Positions 36,224-44,923 of a DNA stretch of 64,000 nucleotides are shown piece by piece. Origin of the DNA: Acidimicrobiales bacterium (GTDB taxonomy: Bacteria > Actinomycetota > Acidimicrobiia > Acidimicrobiales > JAUJNH01). Position numbers and translations under genes: made by a program. The notes under the pieces are model-generated. The model saw only the letters and a list, made by a program, of their open reading frames with translations. It did no database searches and was not told where the DNA came from. Within the stretch, counting starts at the first letter, position 1. Every line of letters begins with the position of its first letter. Location: the NCBI GenBank assembly GCA_030448245.1, contig JAUJNH010000007.1, positions 1-64,000 on the forward strand, in the 5' to 3' direction.

Positions 36224-39055
36224 TCAGCTGCAGCCGCTGGTCGTGCCGCAGCCGGCGCAGACGTAGCAGGAGCCGGCGCGCTGCATGGTGGTGCCGCACT
36301 GGAAGCACATGGGGGCGTCGAGCTGGGGCTGGCGGGTGGTGGTCGCCGGCGGCTGCTGGGCCGGGGGCGCAGTGGTGGCCAGCTGCGGGTCGTGGCTGGG
36401 CTCGTCGTGGACGACCTGCTCCTCGACGCCGGGAAGGGTGGGCTGGGTGCGCTCACCCGTGGTGAGGATGCCGAGCTCGGCCCGCTCGCCGAAGGGCAGG
36501 TAGTCGACGGCCAGGCGGCGGAAGATGTAGTCGACCAGCGACGAGGCCAGCCGCAGCTCGGGGTCGTCGGTGAGGCCGGCGGGCTCGAACTTCATGTTCG
36601 AGTACTTCTTCACGTAGGTGGACAGCGGCACGCCGTGCTGCAGGCCGAGGCTGATCGAGATCGAAAAGGCGTCCATGATGCCGGCCAGGGTCGAGCCCTG
36701 CTTCGACACCTTGATGAACACCTCGCCCGGGCGGCCGTCGTCGTACTCGCCGACGGTGACGTAGCCCTCGCAGTCGGCCACCCGGAAGGCGAAGGTGGTG
36801 GAGCGCCGGCGCCGTTGCAGGCGCTCGCGGATCGGCTGCTTCACCACGACGACCTGCTGCTGCTTCAGCGCCTTTTCCAGCGTGGCGACCTTGGTGGCCA
36901 GCTCGGTGGCGTCGACCGAGCGGGTGACGGTGACGCCCTCCTCGGTGGTGACCACGACCTCGGCCGTGTCCTTCTTGGTGGTCGACAGCGGCTGGCCCAC
37001 CTTGCAGTTGTCGCGGTAGATGGCCACCGCCTTGACCCCGAGCTTCCAGGCGTCCAGGTGCAGCTGCTCGACGTCGGCCACCGAAGCCGCCTCGGGCATG
37101 TTGACCGTCTTCGAGATGGCGCCCGAGATGAACGGCTGGACCGCCGCCATCATCCGCACGTGGCCCGTGTAGTGGATCGTGTTGTCCCCCATCGAGCAGG
37201 CGAAGACCGGCAGGTGGGCGGCGTCGAGGTAGGGGGCGCCGACGATGGTCTTGTGCTCGTCGATGTAGGCGACGATGTCCTGGACCTTCGCCTCGTCGTA
37301 CCCGAGCTTGCGCAGGGCTCGCGGGATCGTCTGGTTGACGATGGACATCGTGCCGCCGCCCACCAGCTTCTTGGTCTTGACCAGCCCGAGGTCGGGCTCG
37401 ACCCCGGTGGTGTCGCAGTCCATCAGCAGGCCGATGGTGCCGGTGGGGGCGAGCACGCTGGCCTGGGCGTTGCGCACCCCGTACGCCGCGCCCAGCTCGA
37501 CGGCCTCGTCCCACGCCTCCTGGGCCGCCGACAGCAGCGCCTCGGGCACGACCTCCTCGTCGATCTTGGCCACCTCGGCCCGGTGCATCCCCAGGACCCG
37601 GAGCATGTGCTCGGCGTTCCTCTGGTAGCCGGGGAACGGGCCCATCCGGGCGGCGGTGCGGGCGCTGGTGGCGTAGGCCTGCCCGGTGAGCAGCGCGGTG
37701 ATGGCGGCCGAGTAGGCGCGGCCCTCGTCCGAGTCGTAGGGCAGCCCCTCGGACATGAGCAGGGCCCCCAGGTTGGCGTAGCCGATGCCCAGCTGGCGGA
37801 ACCGCCGGCTGTTCTCGGCGATCCTCTCGGTGGGGTAGTCGGCGTTGCCGACGATGATCTCCTGGGCGCTGAACACCACGTCGACGGCCAGCTTGAACCC
37901 CTCGACGTCGAAGTCCACGTCCTCGTCGACGAACGAGAGCAGGTTCATGCTGGCCAGGTTGCAGGCCGAGTTGTCGACGTGCATGTACTCGCTGCACGGG
38001 TTCGAGCCGTTGATACGCCCGTCCTCGTGGGCGGTGTGCCAGCGGTTGATGGTGGTGTCGAACTGCAGGCCGGGGTCGGCGCAGGCCCAGGCTGCCTCGT
38101 TGATCTGGCGGTAGAGGTCGCGGGCCCGGACGGTCTTGGTGACCGCGCCGTCGGTGACGGCCCGGAGGTGCCAGTCGGCGTCGGCCTCGACGGCCTCCAT
38201 GAACTCGTCGCTGACCCGCACCGAGTTGTTGGCGTTCTGGTACTGGATCGAGATCGAGTCGCGGCCGTCGAGGTCCATGTCGAAGCCGGCGTCGCGCAGG
38301 ACCCGCGCCTTTTCCTCCTCGCGGGCCTTGCACCAGATGAAGTCCTCGATGTCGGGGTGGTCGACGTTGAGGATGACCATCTTGGCGGCCCGCCGGGTCT
38401 TGCCCCCGCTCTTGATCGTGCCGGCCGAGGCGTCGGCGCCCCGCATGAAGCTGACCGGCCCGGAGGCGGTGCCGCCGCCCTTCAGGTGCTCGACGCTGGA
38501 GCGGATCTTGGACAGGTTGACGCCGGCACCCGACCCGCCCTTGAAGATGACGCCCTCCTCGCGGTACCAGTCGAGGATCGAGTCCATCGAGTCGTCGACG
38601 GCCAGGATGAAGCAGGCGCTGCCCTGCTGGGGCACGCCCTGGACCCCGATGTTGAACCACACAGGGCTGTTGAACGCCGCCTTCTGGTGGACGACGAGGT
38701 ACTTGAGCTCGGCCCGGAAGGTCTCGGCCTCCTCGTCGTCGACGAAGTAGCCGTCCTTGCGGCCCCAGGCCGTGATCGTGTCGGCCACCCGGTCGACCAC
38801 CTGCTTGAGGCTCGACTCCCGACCGGGCGTGCCGAGCGTCCCCCGGAAGTACTTCTGGGCGAGGATGTTGGTGGCGTTCAGCGACCACGTGCTCGGAACC
38901 TCGACGCCCAGCTGCTCGAAGGCGACCGAGCCGTCCTTCCAGTTGGTGATCCGGGCGTCGCGCCGCTCCCAGGTGACCGTGTCGTAGGGGTGGACCCCCG
39001 CGTCGGTGAAGTGCCGGACGAAGCCGATGCCGGTCGACTCGGGAGCAATGGTCAC
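36224..39055 (-). CDS. nrdJ: Vitamin B12-dependent (class II) ribonucleotide reductase
   Basis: The 943-residue enzyme makes deoxyribonucleotides from ribonucleotides using adenosylcobalamin. Catalytic blocks include FNSPVWFNIGVQG, FKGGSGAGVNLSKIRSS, NPCSEYMHVDNSACNLASMN with catalytic and substrate-loop residues, and SVLAPTGTIGLLMDCDT. The C-terminal tail has the redox or zinc cysteines (MCFQCGTTMQ, CYVCAGCGTT). GTG 39055 follows GGAGGTT; upstream residues in the long frame are not conserved. No B12 riboswitch box was seen in the ~110-nt leader. A TAGGAT -10 box overlaps an inverted repeat at 39170-39193. Confidence 0.95.
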   Translation of the reverse strand: MTIAPESTGIGFVRHFTDAGVHPYDTVTWERRDARITNWKDGSVAFEQLGVEVPSTWSLNATNILAQKYFRGTLGTPGRESSLKQVVDRVADTITAWGRKDGYFVDDEEAETFRAELKYLVVHQKAAFNSPVWFNIGVQGVPQQGSACFILAVDDSMDSILDWYREEGVIFKGGSGAGVNLSKIRSSVEHLKGGGTASGPVSFMRGADASAGTIKSGGKTRRAAKMVILNVDHPDIEDFIWCKAREEEKARVLRDAGFDMDLDGRDSISIQYQNANNSVRVSDEFMEAVEADADWHLRAVTDGAVTKTVRARDLYRQINEAAWACADPGLQFDTTINRWHTAHEDGRINGSNPCSEYMHVDNSACNLASMNLLSFVDEDVDFDVEGFKLAVDVVFSAQEIIVGNADYPTERIAENSRRFRQLGIGYANLGALLMSEGLPYDSDEGRAYSAAITALLTGQAYATSARTAARMGPFPGYQRNAEHMLRVLGMHRAEVAKIDEEVVPEALLSAAQEAWDEAVELGAAYGVRNAQASVLAPTGTIGLLMDCDTTGVEPDLGLVKTKKLVGGGTMSIVNQTIPRALRKLGYDEAKVQDIVAYIDEHKTIVGAPYLDAAHLPVFACSMGDNTIHYTGHVRMMAAVQPFISGAISKTVNMPEAASVADVEQLHLDAWKLGVKAVAIYRDNCKVGQPLSTTKKDTAEVVVTTEEGVTVTRSVDATELATKVATLEKALKQQQVVVVKQPIRERLQRRRRSTTFAFRVADCEGYVTVGEYDDGRPGEVFIKVSKQGSTLAGIMDAFSISISLGLQHGVPLSTYVKKYSNMKFEPAGLTDDPELRLASSLVDYIFRRLAVDYLPFGERAELGILTTGERTQPTLPGVEEQVVHDEPSHDPQLATTAPPAQQPPATTTRQPQLDAPMCFQCGTTMQRAGSCYVCAGCGTTSGCS

Positions 39056-39169
39056 GTGGAGAACCTCCGAAGGGGAAGTGGACGCGCCTGAGCAGGATGG
39101 CGCAGGCGGGCGAGGGATGACAGCCGTACCCGACGCCCCCCTGGGCGCTAGCCGGGGCGGGCGGTAGAC

Positions 39170-39193
39170 CACCCATCCTAAATCACATGGGTG
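39170..39193. promoter_or_regulatory. Inverted repeat in the nrdJ promoter
   Basis: CACCCAT (39170-39176) and ATGGGTG (39187-39193) flank a 10-nt AT-rich centre. On the minus strand the TAGGAT -10 box (39180-39175) overlaps the left arm. A repressor site is possible. It does not match the NrdR-box consensus I know. Confidence 0.35.
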
Positions 39194-39296
39194 TGCTTCA
39201 CAAGTGGATGTCCTGGGGAAAGGTGGCCGGCTGCTGGGGACGACGGGGGTGCAACGCCGCGTCCGGCTGCTCCGCCAGGCGTGGCAGCCTTCAGTG

Positions 39297-40256
39297 GTGG
39301 ACGACCGCACCCACGTCCTCGACGCCGTCGCCGTGCTCGAGCGGGGCGGGCTGGTCGCCTTCCCCACCGAGACGGTCTACGGGCTCGGAGCGGACGCCTC
39401 CGACGCCGAGGCCGTGACCCGGATCTTCGCGGTGAAGGGGCGGCCGGCCGACCACCCGCTCATCGTCCACGTCGCCGGCACCGAGGACCTGGGCCGCTAC
39501 ACCGAGGTCGTGCCCGCCAGCGCGCTCCGGCTGACCGAGACCCTGTGGCCCGGCCCGCTGACGGTCGTGGTGCGCCGGGCCGACCACGTCCCGCCGGTCG
39601 TCGCCGGCGGTCGGCCGACCCTGGCCCTGCGCTCCCCCGCCCACCCGGTGGCCGAGGCGCTGCTCGAGGCGTTCGGCCGGGGGATCGCCGCCCCGTCGGC
39701 CAACCGGTTCGGGCGGGTCTCGCCCACCACGGCGGCCGACGTGCGGGCCGACCTGGGCGACGACGTCGACCTCGTCCTCGACGGCGGCCCCTGCCGGGTC
39801 GGGGTCGAGTCGACGATCGTCGACTGCACGGGGGACCTGGTGGTCGTCCTTCGCCCCGGCGGCGTCCCGGTCGAGGTGCTGGAGGGGGTGCTCGGCGCTC
39901 CGGTGGGGCGCCAGGCGGGGCCGGGGGCGCCGGCCGCGCCGGGGACGCTGCCCTCGCACTACGCCCCCCGGGCCACGGTGGTGGTGGTGCTGACGGTCGA
40001 CGAGGCGCTGGATCGCGCCGCGGCGGGGGGTGGGCGGGCCGGCGTCCTGCTGCCGGGGGCGGCGGAGGTGCCAGAGGGCGTGACGCTCCTGGTGGCCGAC
40101 GAGGACCCCGACGGCTACGCCCGCGTCCTGTACGCCAGGCTGCGCCAAGCCGACCAGCTCGGGCTCGACCTCCTCGTCGCAGTGCCGCCGGCGGCGCACG
40201 GCATTGGCGTCGCCGTCGCCGACCGGCTGCAGCGGGCCGCCAACGCCACACCCTGA
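39297..40256 (+). CDS. L-threonylcarbamoyladenylate synthase (Sua5/YrdC/YwlC type)
   Basis: The ~319-residue Sua5-type enzyme makes threonylcarbamoyl-AMP for tRNA t6A. The YrdC core shows GGLVAFPTETVYGLGADASD, KGRPADHPLIVHVAG, WPGPLTVVVRR, SANRFGRVSPTTAADVRADL and GVESTIVDCTGDLVVVLRPG. A Sua5 C-terminal domain follows (LPSHYAPRATVVVVL). GTG 39297, 6 nt after CAGCCT, is the chosen start; the frame from 39204 adds ~31 unconserved residues. It is divergent from nrdJ. Confidence 0.9.
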   Translation: MDDRTHVLDAVAVLERGGLVAFPTETVYGLGADASDAEAVTRIFAVKGRPADHPLIVHVAGTEDLGRYTEVVPASALRLTETLWPGPLTVVVRRADHVPPVVAGGRPTLALRSPAHPVAEALLEAFGRGIAAPSANRFGRVSPTTAADVRADLGDDVDLVLDGGPCRVGVESTIVDCTGDLVVVLRPGGVPVEVLEGVLGAPVGRQAGPGAPAAPGTLPSHYAPRATVVVVLTVDEALDRAAAGGGRAGVLLPGAAEVPEGVTLLVADEDPDGYARVLYARLRQADQLGLDLLVAVPPAAHGIGVAVADRLQRAANATP

Positions 40257-40277
40257 AGGGGCCCCGCCGCCGCTGGA

Positions 40278-40751
40278 TCAGCTGGTGGAGATGTCGACCC
40301 GCCCCTGCTCCGACGGCGCCGCCTCGGCGAGGTGCTCGAGGAGCTCGACCAGGTGGGGCAGGCGGGCCCGGTCTTCGTCGGCCAGGGCGTTCAGGCGGTC
40401 GGAGAGGAAGGCCGTGCGCTCCTCCCTGACCAGCTGGAGGGCGGCCCGGCCGGCCGCGGTGGTGGTGATCCGGGCCGCCCTGGCGTCGTCGGGGTCGGCC
40501 TGCCGCTCGACCATGCCGATCTCGACGAGGGCGGCGACGATACGGGTGAGGGTGGGCGGGGCCACGGCCTCGAAGGCGGCCAGGTCGGCCAGGCGCACCG
40601 GTTCGAGCCGCTCGACCGAGGTGAGGCACGACAGCTGCGACGGGGTGAGCCCGCCCATGGTGCGCTGGCGCAGCAGGCGGGCCAGCCGGGCGATGGCCAC
40701 CCGCAGCCGAGCGGCCTGCTCGACCTCGTCCTCGGCCGGTGGGTTCGACAC
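40278..40751 (-). CDS. MarR family transcriptional regulator
   Basis: The 157-residue winged-helix protein has a MarR core: GGLTPSQLSCLTSVERLEPV, RLADLAAFEAVAPPTLTRIV and VERQADPDDARAARITTTAA, the last being the wing with the conserved DxRxxxxxLT-like block. GTG 40751 is 7 nt after CAGACT. It is divergent from glpK, its likely target, with a 57-bp intergenic region (inference). The ligand is unknown. Confidence 0.88.
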   Translation of the reverse strand: MSNPPAEDEVEQAARLRVAIARLARLLRQRTMGGLTPSQLSCLTSVERLEPVRLADLAAFEAVAPPTLTRIVAALVEIGMVERQADPDDARAARITTTAAGRAALQLVREERTAFLSDRLNALADEDRARLPHLVELLEHLAEAAPSEQGRVDISTS

Positions 40752-40808
40752 GGGCCGCAGTCTGGCCGGTCAGCAGCGACCCGGGCCACCACCGCTACCG
40801 TTCCGGCG

Positions 40809-42299
40809 ATGGACGTGGTGGTGGCCGTCGACGCCGGCACCACCGGGGTGCGGGCCGTTGCCGTCGACGGCGCCGGGCGGCTGGCCGGGTGGGCCTACCG
40901 GGAGCTCACCCAGCACTTCCCGCAGCCGGGCTGGGTCGAGCACGACCCGGAGGAGATCAGCGCGGCCGTCGGCGCCACCCTGGCCGAGCTGCACGCCGCG
41001 CTCGACGACGCCGGGACGACCATCGCTGCCGTCGGGGTCACCAACCAGCGGGAGACGGCGGTGGCGTGGGACCGGCGGACCGGCCGGCCCCGCCATCGGG
41101 CCGTCGTCTGGCAGGACCGGCGCACGGCGGCCCGCTGCGACGAGCTGAGGGACGCCGGCCACCTCCCCCTCGTTCGGGACGCCACCGGCCTGGTGCTCGA
41201 CCCGTACTTCACGGCCACCAAGCTCGAGTGGATGCTGGGGCCCGGCGGGGTCCAGGCCGACGCCGGCCTGGCCGTCGGCACCGTCGACACCTGGGTGGTG
41301 CGCCACCTCACGGGTGGGGCGGTGCACGTCACCGACCCGTCGAACGCCTGCCGGACGCTGCTCTACGACCTGCGCACCCGAGCGTGGTCCCCTGAGCTGT
41401 GCGAGCTCTTCGGGGTCCCCGAGGCCACCCTGCCCGAGGTGCGGCCCTCGAGTGGTCGCTACGGCGTGACAGCCGAGGGCTGCGGCCTCCCCGCCGGCAT
41501 CCCGGTCAGCGGGATCGGCGGCGACCAGCAGGCGGCCCTGTTCGGCCAGGCGTGCCTGACGCCGGGCATGGTCAAGCACACCTACGGCACCGGCGGGTTC
41601 GCCCTGCTGAACGTGGGCGAGGAGCGACCTGCCGTGGTCGAGGGGCTGCTGACCACGGTGGCCTGGCAGCTAACCGAGGGGGGCCCGACCACCTACGCCT
41701 ACGAAGGTGCCGTGTTCACGATGGGGGCGGCCGTCCAGTGGCTGCGAGACGGGCTCGGGCTCATCTCCTCGTCGGACGAGGTCGAGGCGCTTGCCCGGTC
41801 GGTGCCCGACTCGGGCGGCGTGGTCGTGGTGCCGGCCTTTTCCGGCCTCGGGTCGCCGTGGTGGGACCCGTGGGCCCGGGGCACCGTCGTCGGCCTGACC
41901 CGGGGCGTGGGCCGGGCCCACCTGGCCCGCGCCGTGCTCGAGGCCATGGCCTTCTCGACCCGGGACGTCGTCGAGGCCATGGCCCGCTCGGCGGGCCGCG
42001 AGGTGCTCGAGCTCCGGGTGGACGGCGGCGCCGCCGTGAACGACCTCCTCCTCCAGCTCCAGGCCGACCAGCTGCAGGTGCCGGTCGTCCGCCCCACCGT
42101 CACCGAGAGCACCGCCCTGGGCGCCGCCTTCCTGGCCGGCCTGGCCGAGGGGTTCTGGGGCTCGACGGCCGACGTGGCGGAGGCGTGGAGCCCGGAGCGC
42201 ACGTTCCTGCCTGCGACCTCGGCCGGCTCGGCGGCGGGAGCCCATCAGACCTGGTTGCGCGCCGTCGAGCGCTCCGGCTCCTGGATCCGGCAGCCCTGA
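40809..42299 (+). CDS. glpK: Glycerol kinase
   Basis: The 496-residue FGGY kinase converts glycerol to glycerol-3-phosphate. It shows VVAVDAGTTGVRAVAVDGAG, the AVGVTNQRETAVAWDRRTGR block, AVVWQDRRTAARCDEL, FTATKLEWML, and the second-half GMVKHTYGTGGFALLNVGEE and RVDGGAAVNDLLLQLQADQL. All are GlpK-type. ATG 40809 is 7 nt after TACCGT (40796-40801). No glpF or glpD is adjacent; MarR is divergent. Confidence 0.92.
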   Translation: MDVVVAVDAGTTGVRAVAVDGAGRLAGWAYRELTQHFPQPGWVEHDPEEISAAVGATLAELHAALDDAGTTIAAVGVTNQRETAVAWDRRTGRPRHRAVVWQDRRTAARCDELRDAGHLPLVRDATGLVLDPYFTATKLEWMLGPGGVQADAGLAVGTVDTWVVRHLTGGAVHVTDPSNACRTLLYDLRTRAWSPELCELFGVPEATLPEVRPSSGRYGVTAEGCGLPAGIPVSGIGGDQQAALFGQACLTPGMVKHTYGTGGFALLNVGEERPAVVEGLLTTVAWQLTEGGPTTYAYEGAVFTMGAAVQWLRDGLGLISSSDEVEALARSVPDSGGVVVVPAFSGLGSPWWDPWARGTVVGLTRGVGRAHLARAVLEAMAFSTRDVVEAMARSAGREVLELRVDGGAAVNDLLLQLQADQLQVPVVRPTVTESTALGAAFLAGLAEGFWGSTADVAEAWSPERTFLPATSAGSAAGAHQTWLRAVERSGSWIRQP

Positions 42300-42378
42300 C
42301 TCCTGACAGGTGGCCGAGCGAAAATCTTCACCTTTGCCGTGACGCTCGCTCGGGACCTCGGCCGCTACGTTTGCTCGC

Positions 42379-42747
42379 GTGGCCGTCACTCGGAGGCGTG
42401 ACAAGCCCCGAACCGCTTCGCAGCGGCTCGGGGCAGGCGTTCTCTTGGTCGGCGTCATGGCCTTTGCCGTGGTCTGCCTCGTCGGTGGCGTGTTCTTCGC
42501 AGCCGTGGGGGTGATCATGGTGCTGGATGCCGAGGCTCCGGCGGCTGGTCTGATCATGGTTCTGTTGGGCATCATCGGGGTCGTCCGCGGGGTGCTGTCC
42601 CTGCGGAGGCTCGGCCCGAAGGACCAGGCCGGACGCCGACGGCGAGGTTCCTCCTTCGGCGGATCCGTCTTCAGCGGCTTCAGCGGCTCCGGCGGCGATG
42701 GCGGAGGCTGCGGCGGAGATGGTGGCGGCGGCGGGGGGAGTTGCTAG
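42379..42747 (+). CDS. Small membrane protein with Gly/Cys-rich tail
   Basis: The 122-residue protein has a basic N-terminus (VTRRRDKPRTASQRLG), two membrane helices (GVLLVGVMAFAVVCLVGGVF, LIMVLLGIIGVVRGVLSL) and a Ser/Gly tail ending GGDGGGCGGDGGGGGGSC with two cysteines. Gly-Cys tails like this occur on several TPM-type and orphan membrane proteins, but the function is unknown. GTG 42379 is 7 nt after TACGTT (42366-42371). Confidence 0.6.
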   Translation: MAVTRRRDKPRTASQRLGAGVLLVGVMAFAVVCLVGGVFFAAVGVIMVLDAEAPAAGLIMVLLGIIGVVRGVLSLRRLGPKDQAGRRRRGSSFGGSVFSGFSGSGGDGGGCGGDGGGGGGSC

Positions 42748-42799
42748 CCGTTCGGGCTGCACCTGCCATCTCATGAGGACCCTCACCCGGGAGGCAGGC

Positions 42800-43303
42800 A
42801 TGCGGCGGACGGCCACGAGGGCGGGGAATCGTGCTGGCGGCGGCGATCCTGCTCGCCGCCTGCCGGGCCGGCACTCCAGACCCTGCTCGGCTCACGACAT
42901 CGAAGGGCGGTAGCTCGGGCGTTGCCGAAAGAGCGGCAGCGGCCAGGTGCGCACCGACCTGGAGCCCCTCACCAAGCGGTTCAGCGCCCTTGGAGGGCCC
43001 GTGTCCGCCACATGGATGTCCGGGACGATGGGCGATGCCCGCGTGCCCGGCCCGTCGACGTATTGGCTCGACGCCATCGTTGAGCTCGCTCCGATGCGCG
43101 CCCGCGACCTGCGTCGCGACTTCACCCCGAAGCCGACCTAGGCGACGCCCGACGTCGCGGCCGCCTTGCGCCCCTCTCTGCCGGGCGGGTCGCTGTTGAC
43201 GTCCGAGGCCCTCAACCAGGCATTCACCGAGGGCCGCTTCGCCTGCACGGCCTACCTCACCGCGACGTCCGACGTCGTGGTCCTCGTCGCCCTTGGCGAG
43301 TGA
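42800..43303 (+). pseudogene. Degraded lipoprotein gene (frameshifts and in-frame TAG)
   Basis: ATG 42800 opens MRRTATRAG; after a frame change near 42829 a lipoprotein signal LAAAILLAACRAGTPDPARL appears. A second change near 42945 leads to TDLEPLTKRFSALGGPVSAT. The frame then meets TAG 43139-43141 and resumes in the same frame as TPDVAAALRPSLPGGSLLTS, ending ATSDVVVLVALGE at 43303. The pieces together look like one small exported lipoprotein. The stop codon makes this one a genuine pseudogene candidate, unlike the indel-only genes. Confidence 0.5.
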
Positions 43304-43352
43304 CACCTGAGCATCCAGGGAGCTCGTCCAGGCGGACGCCGGCGGTGGATGG

Positions 43353-44039
43353 TCAGCTGACGAGCGGGTCCGGCTGGCGCCTGGTGCCGGCGTCGGTGCC
43401 GGTCAGCTCGGCCCAGCGGTGGCCGGCGATGCGGGCCACCGCCGCCAGCTGGCGACGCTCGCGGGCCCGGAAGGGGCGGCCGCAGCGGCCGAGCACGAGT
43501 GCCAGGTCGGCTCGGGGCAGCGCGGCCCAGGCGATGTCGTCGGGGCCGCACTCGGCGGCGGCCACCCGCTGCGACGTGCGGCTGCCGGCCACAAAGGCGA
43601 CGAGCCACGGGACGGGGGGCGGGGCGCCGCCGGAAGCGAGCCCGATCCCGGCCTCGACGTCGAGGACCACGGCCCATTCGGCCTCGACGTCGTGGCGGGC
43701 CCGACCGCACAGCGCCCCCAGCAGCTCACCCACCTCACCCTTCTCGCACAGGAGGGCGGCCGTCTCGAGGGCGTCGAGGCGGGGATCGACGACGGTGGCG
43801 GGCGCCGGCCGCACGTCCTCGACGTCGACGCCGTCGACCTGGCCGACCTCGCTGATGAGCAGCGGGACGAGGTCGGCGTCGGGGAGCTCGACCACCAGCT
43901 CGTCGATGGCCCGCCCGGCGCCGCGCTCGAGGATGTCGATGCCGATCAGGTCGCCCCGGACCGCGCCGATCCTGCTGGCCACCGCCCCGAGGGCGCCCGG
44001 CCGGTCAGGCACCCAGACGCGCAGCACGAAGACCGGCAT
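43353..44039 (-). CDS. ACT-domain protein
   Basis: The 228-residue protein begins with an ACT fold (VFVLRVWVPDRPGALGAVAS, RIGAVRGDLIGIDILERGAG). The C-terminal half has no recognised motif; it may be a GAF-like or helical sensing domain (ADLALVLGRCGRPFRARERR). It probably senses an amino acid. It is soluble. ATG 44039 is 6 nt after TACGGT (44051-44046). Confidence 0.75.
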   Translation of the reverse strand: MPVFVLRVWVPDRPGALGAVASRIGAVRGDLIGIDILERGAGRAIDELVVELPDADLVPLLISEVGQVDGVDVEDVRPAPATVVDPRLDALETAALLCEKGEVGELLGALCGRARHDVEAEWAVVLDVEAGIGLASGGAPPPVPWLVAFVAGSRTSQRVAAAECGPDDIAWAALPRADLALVLGRCGRPFRARERRQLAAVARIAGHRWAELTGTDAGTRRQPDPLVS

Positions 44040-44111
44040 GACAAGACCGTAAACCGTCCGTGTGACGGATGCGTTACGTCTGCACGGCCATCCCGTGGCA
44101 CCGCGGCCCCG

Positions 44112-44843
44112 TCAGGAGACGGAGGCGAGCTCGGGCGGCGGGCCGATCGACTGGATGCGGGTGGGCGGGCCGGCGCCGGCCTCGGCGGTCTCGGCGCCGT
44201 TGCGCTTGGCGTAGGTGGGCACGTACTCCTGGCCCGAGAGGGACTGCAGCTCGTACATGACCTCGTCGGTGATGTCCCGCAGGGCGAGCCGGTCGGAGGC
44301 CCGGTGCTGCATTCGGTCGTCGGTGACAGGCCGGCCGATGCGGATGGTGATGGGCACGAACAGGTTGGGGACGACCTGGCCGATCGGCTGCGCCTCCTTG
44401 GTGCCGATCATGGCCACCGGCACGATCGGGCACCGGCACTGCATGGCCAGGCGGGCCACGCCGGTGTGGCCCCGGTAGAGGCGGCCGTCGGGGCTGCGGG
44501 TGCCCTCGGGGTAGATGCCGAAGACCCCGCCGGCCTCGAGCACGCCCCGGGCGGCGGCCAGCGCCCCCTCGCTGGCCGAGCCCCCGTCGCGCTTGATGGG
44601 GATCTGGCCCACGGCCCGGAAGAACCACGCCGTCTTGGGGTCGTCGAAGTACTCGGCCTTGGCCACGAAGGTGACGCGGCGCCGCAGCACCATCGGCAGG
44701 AAGATCGAGTCGCAGAACGAGACGTGGTTGGAGGCGAGGATGACCGGGCCCTCTGCCGGCACGTGCTCGAGCCCCTCGACCCTGACCCGGTAGAAGAACC
44801 GCAGGACCGGGGTGAGGAGGGCCTTCAGCACCCAGTAGGTCAT
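44112..44843 (-). CDS. 1-acyl-sn-glycerol-3-phosphate acyltransferase (PlsC)
   Basis: The 243-residue enzyme has the acyltransferase motifs NHVSFCDSIFLPMVL (NHx4D type) and FGIYPEGTRSPDGRLYRGHT (EGTR). Its N-terminal hydrophobic segment is LKALLTPVLRFFYRV. It acylates lysophosphatidate to phosphatidate at the membrane. Actinobacteria carry several paralogues, so another acceptor is possible. TAGCCT (44858-44853) lies 9 nt before the ATG. It is divergent from the TetR gene at 44924. Confidence 0.88.
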   Translation of the reverse strand: MTYWVLKALLTPVLRFFYRVRVEGLEHVPAEGPVILASNHVSFCDSIFLPMVLRRRVTFVAKAEYFDDPKTAWFFRAVGQIPIKRDGGSASEGALAAARGVLEAGGVFGIYPEGTRSPDGRLYRGHTGVARLAMQCRCPIVPVAMIGTKEAQPIGQVVPNLFVPITIRIGRPVTDDRMQHRASDRLALRDITDEVMYELQSLSGQEYVPTYAKRNGAETAEAGAGPPTRIQSIGPPPELASVS

Positions 44844-44885
44844 CGGGCCGTCAGGCTAGAGGCTCGGGCCGGGCCGGTTCCCTCC

Positions 44886-44915
44886 CTTGACCGTCCGGTC
44901 AAGAGGCCGTACCGT
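44886..44915 (+). promoter_or_regulatory. TetR promoter with overlapping palindromic operator
   Basis: CTTGACCG-TC-CGGTCAAG (44886-44903) is a palindrome with perfect 8-bp arms. It contains the -35 hexamer TTGACC (44887-44892). After a 17-nt spacer comes -10 TACCGT (44910-44915), then 8 nt to GTG 44924. This is a clean autorepression layout between plsC and tetR. Confidence 0.75.
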
Positions 44916-44923
44916 CCGCCCGG

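Noticed and set aside
36392-39091. 899-codon open frame opposite nrdJ
   Set aside because: It is the antisense shadow of the class II reductase. High GC leaves that frame open, and the residues match no family.
39056-39169. Cobalamin riboswitch in the nrdJ leader
   Set aside because: I looked for the B12-box core and the paired long arms in the ~110-nt leader and did not find them.
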